Origin: Cordylochernes scorpioides
Lineage: Eukaryota > Arthropoda > Arachnida > Pseudoscorpiones > Chernetidae
DNA length: 64,000 nucleotides
Assembly (NCBI GenBank): GCA_030710605.1
Contig: CP092877.1
Coordinates: 43,074,406 to 43,138,405 of the forward strand
Reading direction: 5' to 3'
The translations under genes and the position numbers were made by a program. The notes beneath the pieces are model-generated. The model saw only the letters and a program-made list of their open reading frames with translations, was not told the DNA's origin and made no database searches. Positions 53,697 to 63,850 of the stretch are shown here, in pieces; positions within the stretch are counted from its first letter, which is position 1; every line of letters begins with the position of its first letter.

Positions 53697-55186
53697 TTAT
53701 TTATTTCATCTCAATTTGCAGGTGTTACATTCGAGCACAGCTCGCGAGTCACCTTGTCCAGATTATTTACACATGGCGAGTTGTAATGCTGGAGTGGCCC
53801 CCCGAACCTTACAGGAGGGCAGTTGTTGGGTGTTTGGCTGTCAGCTAGCCGTTGGGTCCAGGTCGTCGGATTCGGTGGCTGAGGTCACCAACTGTAGGAA
53901 TTCTTCTTTTTTTGAGTTTGATTCCGTTGAAATTCCAGAAAACGATTTTTAAAGGTAATTTGCCTTTCATTGTAAGAAAGTTTTGATAATTTCTAATAAC
54001 TTTTCGCACAGTTCCCTGGTGTCAGAATGAGTAGTTTTCTTTTTTGAAGTTTCAGCGTAACTTGCCTTTTGTTTTTCAACAATTGCTTCTTCTGTTTTAG
54101 TGGAGCTTGCTTGAGGTATGGTGTTAGGGGAGTTTTGTCTGGGAGGCTTTAGCTGCTGTTGTTGTGGCTTCGGAAAATTTGGGCATCCGCGGTAATTGGC
54201 TGTGTGCGCCTCTCCACAGTTAGCGCACTTTGGTGGGAGCTGTTTCGACTTTCTTGGACAATCCTTCGAATGGTGTTCTTCAGCACACTTGACGCATTTG
54301 GGCTTCAAAAAGCAGTTTAGCTGGCCATGCCCAAAGCCCTGGCAGTTAAAGCATTGGGTCACTCGATTTGTAGTCCTGAATGATTCCACGACTATTTTTT
54401 GGTAAAGTATTTCGGTTATTCCATAGATTCGTTTATTTTGTTCATTTTTCGGTAGCTCTACTAGGACTATATTCATCGGTATTTTGGTCGATTGTCTATG
54501 GAGTCTTTTGACAATGACCTCAGTGAAGCCTATTGAGACCAGTTCAGCTACGACGTCTTCTTCTTTGAAGGCTGTTGATACCCCCTTCAATACCACTTTC
54601 AGTGGTTTTTCCTCCTGTAGTCTGTAGGAGTATCCTCCATTATTTTTCTGTACATACTCCCTGATTTTTTTGAAGTCGCCTATGTTTTTCGATTTAATTA
54701 TGTGCTTTTTGCCAGAAATCGTGACTTGGAATGGTTCCATGCACAAGTCTTTTAGTTCTTGGCAAAGAAGCTTCCAATCTGCTACATTTTCTGCAATAAC
54801 AGGAGGAATTCTCGGTTTTTTCACGTTAGTGACTGTGGTCCATGGGCCATCGTTGTCGTTATTTTCTTCATCGTCTTGCAGTGGGTGAGCTGCGTTCATT
54901 TGTTGAGAAACTCCAGTTTCGGGACTTTGTTCGTCGATGTCCATTCTAGGCGTCTTCAGATTACGCTCGCTCCTAGTTGGCGATCTTGAGTCATCCGATT
55001 GGGAGCCGCGAGTTCTCTTCTTTGATTGAACCGTTTCCTCAAGTTTATACTCGATTCCACATTTGTCTAGGATCTTCGTTATTAAGGAGGCTTCGATTAT
55101 GCATAGTTTCTCGCCAGTTGGTCCGATCGTCGATTTAATTACAATCGGTGGCATATTATTTTTTGCCTAACCTTTACTTAACATGC
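53697..55186 (-). mobile_element. Jockey-clade LINE, internally deleted copy 2
   Basis: The 3' end (53697-53889) is joined directly to the very start of ORF2 and a complete ORF1. About 2.5 kb corresponding to 49880-52385 of copy 1 is missing. CCCCGATCTCAT stands at both ends (53685-53696 and 55187-55198). The first roughly 30 bases of the 5' leader differ from copy 1. Confidence 0.88.
53967..55154 (-). CDS. Jockey ORF1 protein, copy 2 (intact)
   Basis: 395 codons, same length as copy 1, with about ten residue changes (for example ETGVSQQMNAAHPLQ against ATGISQQMDTAHPPQ). All three zinc knuckles are kept. Keeping an open ORF1 while ORF2 is lost may be coincidence, given the youth of the copy. 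Confidence 0.9.
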   Translation of the reverse strand: MPPIVIKSTIGPTGEKLCIIEASLITKILDKCGIEYKLEETVQSKKRTRGSQSDDSRSPTRSERNLKTPRMDIDEQSPETGVSQQMNAAHPLQDDEENNDNDGPWTTVTNVKKPRIPPVIAENVADWKLLCQELKDLCMEPFQVTISGKKHIIKSKNIGDFKKIREYVQKNNGGYSYRLQEEKPLKVVLKGVSTAFKEEDVVAELVSIGFTEVIVKRLHRQSTKIPMNIVLVELPKNEQNKRIYGITEILYQKIVVESFRTTNRVTQCFNCQGFGHGQLNCFLKPKCVKCAEEHHSKDCPRKSKQLPPKCANCGEAHTANYRGCPNFPKPQQQQLKPPRQNSPNTIPQASSTKTEEAIVEKQKASYAETSKKKTTHSDTRELCEKLLEIIKTFLQ

Positions 55187-55198
55187 CCCCGATCTCAT

Positions 55199-55394
55199 AC
55201 CTTTTTCACCGGCTTTTATAGTCTTATAAGGTCACGTGGACGGACTCTGTGGCGCATCCCTTGGCGCGCGCCATCTAGAGCCGTCTTCCTGAATCATTTC
55301 CAACATATTCAAATGTATTTATACTGTCTCCTCAGAGATTAGGCCCATACTTCGTTCAAATACCTTTGACAAAAATTCCACTTCACAGTATCAG
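55199..55394. other. Unassigned link
   Basis: Includes GGCGCGCGCCATCTAGAGCC, a short GC-rich patch. No gene or repeat was recognised. Confidence 0.35.
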
Positions 55395-55545
55395 GATAAA
55401 TAAATAAAACAGCCCAATATACTATTACAGCGATGTAGTAGAGTAAACTGGCGAAACTGCTGGGAGGGTTCACCACTGATGGAAAAAGCCCTCCAACCAT
55501 TTTATCATTGCAGTAATGGCAGTAAAATTGTTATAATTCAAAACG
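55395..55545. repeat. Dispersed repeat (GGCGAAAC / GTTCACCACTGATGG)
   Basis: CAGCGATGTAGTAGAGTAAA, then CTGGCGAAACTGCTGGGAGG, GTTCACCACTGATGG and ATCATTGCAGTAATGGC. This is the same order as in 7.1 and 43.5 kb. Confidence 0.6.
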
Positions 55546-56213
55546 AGACATACACGCTAACAATGGTTTACATTTCTAAAGGAATAAGATGCGCAAAGAT
55601 TTAAGAAAATGTCTGATACAAACTATATGAGACACAGTCGATATAAGGGTAAGCCTCGTCTAACGATTGGGATCGAGACTGAGGTCGTTAAAAGAAAATA
55701 CCAATGTACCTACTTATTGTAACTATATGTAACTACTGATTAGTTGATAATTATTATATTCCGACAGCTGGCGCAAGCCATCAGCAACTTTTATTTGCAC
55801 AATCAAGAAGATACTTTGTCTTTTAATTTGTCAGCCTGATTCAATTTCAATTTTTTCATTATTTTTCCATATTTTTGCACAGTGTATCTTTCAATAGTAA
55901 TAAAAAAGATAAATATTAGATAAAAGAAGGAACTGGGACCTAGCAGCTTGCCGAGAACTATCTCTGAGAGGCTTGCAGCTAAGTAAATTTCTTTATCTGC
56001 CCCAGGTGTAGTCTATAGCGACATAATCTTATCTGCCACTTGAAGTTACTAGTAGATCCCTGAGTCTGACCATGTGGAAGCGATAATTGATACACAGTGA
56101 TACGATGTAAACATTTAGTTTAGCGCACGATAATAATATTTAGCGATTAGACGATTCAAGTGTTTTTTAAAATTAATTTAATTGTTTCCGTGGTCCAGAC
56201 CTTGATAATCATG
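55546..56213. other. Unassigned AT-rich DNA
   Basis: The phrase CTGGCGCAAGCCATCAG at 55770 has a loose counterpart near 26390 on the other strand. No coding sequence was found. Confidence 0.35.
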
Positions 56214-56480
56214 GAGGGTAGTAGTTAGCAACGGTTTTACTGCAAATGCACCAGATGTCTACACATGTGAAAATCAGTTCAACCTTTGCATTTACAAGTG
56301 TGCCAGAATCCCGTTTGATTAATTACAATTACTGGTATGGTTGGAATTTTGAAAAATTCGAGGGCCATTGGAGCAATTTTATTCTTCAGAAAAAAATTCC
56401 TAATGCGGGATTCGATCCCGGGTCGAGGCTGTCGAAAATCAGCGGGTTGTACCATACCTCTACTAACTCCCCTAATTTCA
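56214..56480 (-). mobile_element. tRNA-related SINE, copy 2
   Basis: The same family as 31445-31675, slightly longer. The minus-strand B box GGATCGAATCCC lies within GACCCGGGATCGAATCCCGC, followed by the shared body GAGGGCCATTGGAGCAAT and ATGTCTACACATGTGAAAA. Confidence 0.55.
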
Positions 56481-56789
56481 GTTTTAAGAATAAGAAAAGT
56501 TAAGTATTGTCATGTGGTAGCAAACCACTCCATAGATTGATTTCATGTCAATATTTGAAAGTATAAATATGATTGATAATAATGAATAAGGCTGGAGAGA
56601 TTTAATTTTATAAAACGTGGCTTAGTATATTGTTTTGAAATGTTTTATATAAAGAAAATCTTATTGGCTCAACCGGGGTGGAAAGAGTGGCACCAGGCCA
56701 GATCTTGTCAAAAGTAAACCTGGCGATAATAGTTTCAACCCTATTACCTGACACAATCATACCAATTTATTCCTTTTTAAGCCAAACAA

Positions 56790-56904
56790 CTTGGTTATTT
56801 TGTGTGTCTTCACTAAAGGTCACTGTAATATCCTTCAGAATTATTGTCTGAATCCCGATATACGTGCTAAAAGTTACAACTTCCTTAAGTTTTGTCCATG
56901 AGTA
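56790..56904. mobile_element. Right-hand fragment of the Tc1-like MITE
   Basis: GGTCACTGTAATATCCTTCA through CTTAAGTTTTGTCCATGAGT matches 29180-29273. Confidence 0.7.
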
Positions 56905-59900
56905 TATGTGATGGCTAGCTAAGGAGTAAAGACTTGCAAAAAGTAGGATTTAGAAGATATAAAGAAATCTTGAAGATCACTACTCAAATGTCTACACGAG
57001 AGGAAATTTAAAGAGTGCAGCAGTAAATAATATATAAAAGCTCCATAATGTCATTATGAAACAAACTCAGAGTAGTTCAGTAGTTCTAGGTAGATATAAG
57101 CATGACCAGTACAGTCAATTTGAGTGTGAAGACAAGAGGAATTGGCAAAAGATGATAAGCCATGGGTTTCGAGTGAAGATATTGTTGGTGAAGAATGTTG
57201 AGAGCTTTGTTAGTTGTTTTTGAGGTTCTTAATTGCTCTAATTATAGTGAATTTATATAAAGTTTATCTTAATAAAAAGAAATCTAGCCCAGGAAGTCTG
57301 ATATTTTCACCTTTATATATTGATACAAGGGATTATTTTATTGAAAATTTAATTGTATTTGTCACGTATTGGAAAAGAGGCATTCTAGATCAATTATCTT
57401 CACGCTTAAAATTTGTTCGGTTATATTTTACAGTTGAGACTAAGTCGTCCCCAAGTATAGGCTTATGTTCTTGAGACTGAATAAATGGTTTTAAGTATAT
57501 TTGATTTCTCATGTTTTTTTTTTTGTCCTGAAAGAGAGTTATCGTGGAGTGTGTGTGTGTTAATTTAATTAGGACGATGTTATAGTAGTTTTATACTTTA
57601 GTATGGATGTGTGTCCATATAAAGATTTTTTTTATGTGTGGAATTCATATTCAAATAAAATTTGATCAAGGATAAAATAATTATATTGACATTCTCCAAA
57701 ATACACTTAAATTGGCTTTAGGGCCTTAAAAGATTGATCTTATGACTGTTTATATTTAGTAAGGCTCGTACAGCCTCATCATAATACAGGACTTTCGATT
57801 AAGAAATATTCACTATTTTTATTATATATCCTCGGGGAGTTTCTTCATTTAGATTTCAAGGTTAGATTGTATTCTCTTGAGCTGAGGATTGGCGTTTATT
57901 AGCGGATTCAGTTGGCGCCTTGATAGGAAGTAATAAGGAGTTCTAGCCATCACGTTAGGTTTTACTTGGTTCTCAAGTACAAGAAAGTGAAGGACTGTGC
58001 CTTCAGATTCATTATTCTTTTCCCGCAAGACAGTGAGGTCATTTGATATCGAGTGAGATTATGCCAGATGCACGATGGATAGAGAGCTATCTAACCCGAA
58101 GGTTGCACGCCTGTAGCCATAGCTACACCCTGCTACACCATTTTCAGCCCGTGGTAACTGATGCACGCTCGTGCACTGAGCGACCATTTGATAGGTCCCT
58201 CGTGTCCGACATTAAAATCAGACTTTTGTTGAGTGACCAGACAACACATGAGCGTCTAAGGAGTTACTCAACGGCCTGGTGGCTGTCTTGGCCCTCCTGT
58301 CTAAGCTTAGGTTAACCCGTCCTACAGTTCAATATAACTCCTTCTTCCATTGGCTCCCATACCCTAGCAGTTCACTATAAATCTAATTAGAGTTAGATAC
58401 AACTAGAGGCATACAGTACTAAACGCGGGGGTACCTCGGAAAGACGGGTGTATCCGTGACGGGGGTGCACTGTTTTGTGAATTCCTTGGTTTTTCATGGC
58501 GCGCTCGACAAGGACATTCCCAATAGTAGGTGGCGCACATACGGAGCGAAAACCCAAGAGTTTCAGAGTCCATGGCGGCTCTTCCATAGGTTCCTCACAC
58601 CGGTGTGAAAATCCCCATACACAGACGCCCTTTCAACTCACTCATCCCCATAGTTAAAGCGGAGCGGTGGTCTCCTCCCTGTGACCCATAGACAGTGAGT
58701 GTCTAGATGATTGATTCCTATAGCACCTGGTCGCCATGGGACTTGTCAACCTGATATAATACAAGGGGCCAGCTAGGAACCATAACTTCGGCGCTTGACA
58801 CGACAGGAGCCCCGGGCTTCTAGTGACGTTATTAGAAAAAAAAAAGTATTGCCAGATACAGCCTGGTTTAGTTTTCTGGTGGCTGAAGAAGCCAAAAAGG
58901 ATCACATCAACAGTGGTTAACTTTACTTTATTTCTAATGCTTGATTAAAATGGATATGAAAATGTCTAAAATAGACCAATTTCAATTAAAATAAAAGTTT
59001 TTAGATAAAAACAAAAATATCTATAGGAAAATTGTTTAAATATTTTTAAAAATAAAAAAATAACATAAAAAAAAAAATGAAAATGCTGGTAGCGTTAAAT
59101 GTTGCTATAAAAGTGTAAAATGTGGTATTTTTAAAAATTGCAAAACCTATATATAAAATAGATTTTAAAAATAATTTTTGCATCTAATAAATGCATTATA
59201 TTTTATTTATAAAGTAAAATTATAAATAGATTATCCCCCATAAATATTTTAAATATTTATGTTAGAAAATGACCCAGCAAAGGTTATATTTACAACTTGG
59301 GTCATATTTACAATTTGGGACTATATTTGGGGGTAAATATAGGCTTTGGTGGGGATTGTCTTTTTTTAATTCCGTTTTATTTTTACATATATTTTTAAAG
59401 AGTACGTATTTTGTGTTTATTATAGTTTAATAATTAATGTTTAAAACACGAAAAATATTTTATTATTTCGAATTTTAAAATGCTTTGCATTTTGTGTATA
59501 TAAGCGTATTTTTGATTTAAAAATAATATGTACTGAAATCATATGATTAAAGCTAATATTATATATATAATAACAATTTTTAAAATGTATTATTTAATAA
59601 AAGGGCACCTCCTGATCGTGTAACAATGTGGATAATGACTCAAGGCCATCTATGGACGTTACACCTCAGAAGCCTAGGTTATATTTAATTACAGAAGATA
59701 TTCGGTGTTTGTTAGGATAAATTGATGTCAGACAAACATAGGCAAGTTTATATAGTAGTTGAAAGAAAAACCATTAAAGACAATAGTCTGATGTGTTTTA
59801 CAAAATATTTCTGTAATGTACAAATAGATAATTGTATTAATTAGACCTGTTGATTTAATGTTAATTAATCTATATTTTTTCAATAAACTGGGTGTTTAAT

Positions 59901-60770
59901 GATGGTATCTTGTGATATTTACAATGTCAGTTCTAAATTGTTCGATGAAATTCTGTTTTAGTAAGGCCTATTTCCTTGTTGATATATATTAGTTTTTCTA
60001 AACTTTTCTTTGGTCCTTGGTCACCGTTTAAATTTGTGGAAAAAAACTTCGCGTAGAGAGATCTGTTTTTTCTTTAAACAAAATATTTTACTATATACCG
60101 TATATATTATAGACGACTACTACCTATATTCAAAATTCCTATTAATATATAAATTACGGTATTTTAAAACGCATAAAAACAATATTGTCACGTAGAAAAT
60201 TGAGAAAGGCAAATTTGAGGATGAAACAGCAATTTATTTATGGCAAAAACAAATTAACATTTATAAAATACCAGAAAGGCAATGAGTGAAGTTTACAGAG
60301 TAGCAAAGGATAGATCAAAATTAATAATCTGTACATAAAACAATAGATATTTTGCTACAATATCATCTGAAAATGTAGTAGTATAATTATTTTGAATACG
60401 ATTTTTTAACGCAGACACACAGGTAAAAATCTCCGAAGAATCCATACTCTACAGACACAACTTCGAAGGGCGTGACCAACAAGTTTACCTTTCAAAGCTC
60501 TGGGAGTGAACATTGATCTTCTCTTTTGTCTGTGGATAGGAGCAAAGAAGTCACAATGCCACATGCACAAAGGCTAGATTTCTTGTTGAACTGGAGTTCA
60601 TATGAAGTGGCCTTTACATTATGGCAAGTTATCTCTTGATATAAGCCGCCGTGAATGTAAGTCAAACCAAGCTGCTTTAGGCAGTTCACCACCACAGCAT
60701 TTTCCTTGGATTGGTGTCGACCTGCAGGATCAATCAGTTTGGAATTACTGAATTAAATCACTTGCTGAAT
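56905..60770. other. Unassigned region
   Basis: Mostly AT-rich. 57880-58900 is more GC-balanced and contains open frames (58043-58315 + ; 58905-58654 -), but none shows a domain, splice context or family resemblance I can name. 58930-60190 is simple A/T-rich DNA. No RNA gene was recognised. Confidence 0.4.
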
Positions 60771-60811
60771 TGTGCCAACTCCGCCGGAGTGTATGAATGC
60801 GTCTGTTCCAG

Positions 60812-61155
60812 ATGAGCACTACGGGCGAGGAGGAGGAAGCAGGAGAATTCCACCTGCCCCAGGTCCTGGAGAAACTGCCGGTAATACGACGGGAAAACCG
60901 GCGTTATACCGGACTTCAGGACCTTCTTCCTGGCAAGACGTGCATTCTATTCTTCTTCGGGGGATTCTGGAGCCCTCCCTGCCGCCTCTTCAGCTCCATC
61001 CTGTGTGAGCTGTCCACCCGGGCCAACCGCCTCTACCACAACACCCTGGCCATAATCTACGTACCTCTGGACAAGTGTGAGAACGACGTGCGGTACTTCT
61101 TGGAGACAGAACTGGGGGACTGGCCAGCTGTGGAGATGGACGCTCCGGAGATTGA
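60812..61155 (+). CDS. Nucleoredoxin-like thioredoxin-fold protein, first recognised exon
   Basis: ATG at 60812 (an upstream in-frame ATG is at 60797; the intervening TTCCAG could also be an acceptor). It encodes 114 codons: an acidic N-terminus MSTTGEEEEAGEF, then LPGKTCILFFFGGFWSPPCR, then IIYVPLDKCENDVRYFL and GDWPAVEMDAPEIE. It ends at donor GA|GTGAGT. The strand-loop-helix with WSPPC matches the tryparedoxin/nucleoredoxin active site, and the layout is closest to the NXN/NXNL group. The first cysteine of the usual WCPPC is serine, so normal dithiol chemistry is not expected. A signalling or chaperone role, as proposed for NXNL proteins, is possible but only inferred. Confidence 0.8.
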
Positions 61156-61161
61156 GTGAGT

Positions 61162-61257
61162 GCCTTCATTTCTCTGACAGTACCGCGGTGTGCACGCTGG
61201 TGTGCCGCGGCCTTCATTTCTCTGACAGTACCGCGGTGTGCACGCTGGTGTGCCGTG
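61162..61257. repeat. 47-bp tandem duplication in intron
   Basis: CTTCATTTCTCTGACAGTAC then CGCGGTGTGCACGCTGGTGT occurs twice, just after the donor site of the nucleoredoxin-like exon. Each copy carries a CTGACAG that resembles an acceptor. Confidence 0.85.
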
Positions 61258-62031
61258 AGCTACACCATTTACTAGAATCTACGAAAAACAAATAGAGTAA
61301 ACCATTCTAATTAATTATTATATAATTAATTATTAGTTATAAGTTATTATATAACGTTATTACATATTCTATAGGGTACAAAAAGCACCACCTGTTCCTT
61401 TTCACAAATACAATTAAAACAATGCATTCATTAAATACATCAGAACAATACAATTTCTACATAATCTCTATCCTGAACGCAGTTTCAGATGGAAGGAATA
61501 TATCGTAGCACCATTAAAATAAAATTAACGTTTGGGAAACTATTTTATTCACATTTCGTTGTTTTTAAAATTATTTTAGTTCAAGTATTAATTAAGAGAG
61601 AATTCCTCCTAGGGCAGGGTGGAATGGCGTTCAATGATGTCACTAAATGATGAGGAAGTATAATCCAATTACAATCACTCATCCACCATATTCACCAGCC
61701 CTAGCACCTTGTGACTATTTTTATTTCCAAAAGTTAAGTTATTGTTGAAAGGGATCAAATTTGACACTGATGATGAATCACTGCAATCCTTTATCAATGC
61801 TGTAAATTCCATCCCGAAGATCACTGGTGTGTGTGCTTCGATAATTATCGAATTATATCTTGCATAGGTGCTAAGGGTGAATACTTTGAGGAACTCTGAA
61901 AATTTGAAAGTTTCAGCTTTAATAAAAACAAGTGAATGCAAAAACTTTGTAGTGACCCATCTATAATGTTCTAAGATAGATGTGTATAATGTAAGTAGTT
62001 ACTGTACAATGTTGACAGTAAGTATGTACAG
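61258..62031. other. Rest of the nucleoredoxin-like intron
   Basis: AT-rich. Around 61660-61800 the phrase CCACCATATTCACCAGCCCT then AGCACCTTGTGACTATTTTT resembles a mariner transposase end (the SPDLAPCDYFLFP region) in decayed form. The acceptor is TATGTACAG at 62023-62031. Confidence 0.5.
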
Positions 62032-62218
62032 ACAGCTCCTCACACAGTACGGCATTGTGCGGATCCCCGAGGTGGTCGCCGTCACTCCTAGAGGCGATGT
62101 CCTCACCACGGAAGGCTGCAAGGAGATCCAGACCAAAGGCATGGAAGCCCTGAAGGAATGGCTCAAAAGTCCCGAGGAAGAAGGAACGGAACCTCCCACC
62201 GAAGGAGGGGAAGAATAA
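62032..62218 (+). CDS. Nucleoredoxin-like protein, last exon
   Basis: The phase agrees with the exon ending at 61155 (GA + A gives Glu). It encodes QLLTQYGIVRIPEVVAVTP, then RGDVLTTEGCKEIQTKG and MEALKEWL, then an acidic tail ending TEGGEE and TAA. YGIVRIPEVV carries the conserved cis-proline that sits opposite the active site. GDVLTxEGxxEIQ resembles the C-terminal part of NXN/NXNL proteins. With the first exon the protein is about 176 residues, a usual size for this group. Confidence 0.85.
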
Positions 62219-62640
62219 CCAACGACGCGGGGGTGTGTATACAAACCCTGACATTAAAAAAATCTTATTTAAAACGTTTAGTGTTTTCTACATATTTGTC
62301 TCTATGTCATTTCTTGTGAGATTCTGTACATCTCAGGAAGTAAAAGATAAATCGACATTTCTTCCTTGCAGATCAAACACAGAAATTTCTCTTTTAAAAT
62401 GTAAAATGTTTTTGGAATTATTTTTCAAAATTAAGAGTTTTAGACTGAGTAATCCCGTGTTTTAATGCCTATAAATGTAGTTATAAGTATAGACCTACCT
62501 TTACAGAAGAGCTCTCAAAATTCCTTGGACAGATATGGTAACAAATAATCAAGTCCTCGATCGAATGGGTACAGAACGCTAGCTGATAAAGTTCATAAAA
62601 CAATGAAAACTGACGTTTGCCGTACATGTGATGCGATGAT
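62219..62640. other. Downstream of the nucleoredoxin-like gene
   Basis: No clear AATAAA lies close to the stop. AT-rich, nothing else recognised. Confidence 0.4.
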
Positions 62641-62644
62641 CAGC

Positions 62645-62790
62645 AGGAGAGACATTGCTGACAGTGTTGGAGGGAAAGCTCCGGGGGAAGGAGACGACAG
62701 GGATTCACAGATTATATAAAACAATGGACTGGACGACACGAGGAGATGAAGAGGACGGCGGAGGAAGTATGGAGAGACCATGTGGCCTAC
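62645..62790 (+). mobile_element. LINE ORF2 C-terminal end that seeds the minisatellite
   Basis: One frame reads TDYIKQWTGRHEEMKRTAEE then VWRDHVA. This is the common LINE ending of the form D-x-I-x-x-W-T...A-x-x-x-x-x-W-R-x-x-V-A. The first part (VLEGKLRGKE) lies one frame away, so a frameshift is present. The last codons VWRDHVA continue straight into the repeat array. Confidence 0.6.
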
Positions 62791-63850
62791 CCTCAGTAGA
62801 GGAGGGCATTGAGGGAGGCAGATATGAAGAGACCATGTGGCCCACCTTCAGTGGAAGAAGGCATTGAAGGAGGGAGATATGGAGAGACCATGCGGCCCAC
62901 CCTCAGTGGAAGAAGGCATTGAAGGAGGGAGATATGGAGAGACCATGCGGCCCACCCTCAGTGGAAGAAGGCATTGAAGGCGGGAGATATGGACAGACCA
63001 TGTGGCCCATCCTCAGTAGAAAGAGACATTGAAGGAAGGAGATATGGAGAGACCATGTGGCCCACCCTCAGTAGAGAAAGGCATTGAGGGAGGAAGTATG
63101 AAGATACCATGTGGCCAACCTTTCAGTAGAGGAAGGCATTGAAGGAGGAAGTATGCAGAGACCATGTGGCCTACCCTCAGTAGAGGAAGGCATTGAGGGA
63201 GGAAGTATGGAGAGACCATGTGGCCCACCCTCAGTAAAGGAAGGCATTGAAGGAGGAAGTATGGAGAGACCATGTGGCCCACCCTCAGTAGAGGAAGGCA
63301 TTGAAGGAGGAAGTATGGAAAGACCATGTGGCCCACCCTCAGTGGAAGAAGGCATTGAAGGAGGAAGTATGCAGAGACCATGTGGCCCACCCTCAGTAGA
63401 GGAAGGCATTGAAGGAAGGAAGTATGGAGATACCATGTGGCCTACTCTCAGTAGAGGAAGGCACTGAAGGAGGAAGTATGGGGAGACCATGTGGCCCACC
63501 CTCAGTGGTAGAAGGCATTGAAGGAGGAAGTATGGAGAGACCATTTGGCCAACCTTTCAGTAGAGGAAGGCATTGAAGGAGGAAGTATGGAGAGACCATG
63601 TGGCCCACCCTCAGTAGAGGAAGGCATTGAAGGAGGAAGTATGGAGAGACCATGTGGCCAACCCTCAGTAGAGGAAGGCATTGAAGGAGGAAGTATGGAG
63701 AGACTATGTGGCCAACCTTTCAGTAGAGGAAGGCATTGAAGGAGGAAGTATGGAGAGACCATGTGGCCCACCCTCAGTAGAGGAAGGCATTGAAGGAAGA
63801 AGTATGCAGAGACCATGCGGCCCACCCACAGTAGAGGAAGGCATTAAAGG
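62760..63850. repeat. 54-bp minisatellite, about 20 copies
   Basis: The unit is GGAAGTATGGAGAGACCATG then TGGCCCACCCTCAGTAGAGG then AAGGCATTGAAGGA. 54 is a multiple of 3, so one plus frame repeats MERPCGPPSVEEGIEGGS, another gives VWRDHVAHPQ-stop, and the minus strand gives MPSSTEGGPHGLSILPPS. Occasional one-base indels (CCAACCTTTCAG) shift the frames, which argues against a selected protein. Confidence 0.95.

Noticed and set aside
52687-55342. Plus-strand frames opposite the two jockey ORF1 copies
   Set aside because: They are shadows of ORF1; the same false frames appear at corresponding positions of both copies.
58043-58905. Host gene in the GC-balanced stretch 57.9-58.9 kb
   Set aside because: Open frames on both strands carry no recognisable domain, and splice sites are not convincing.
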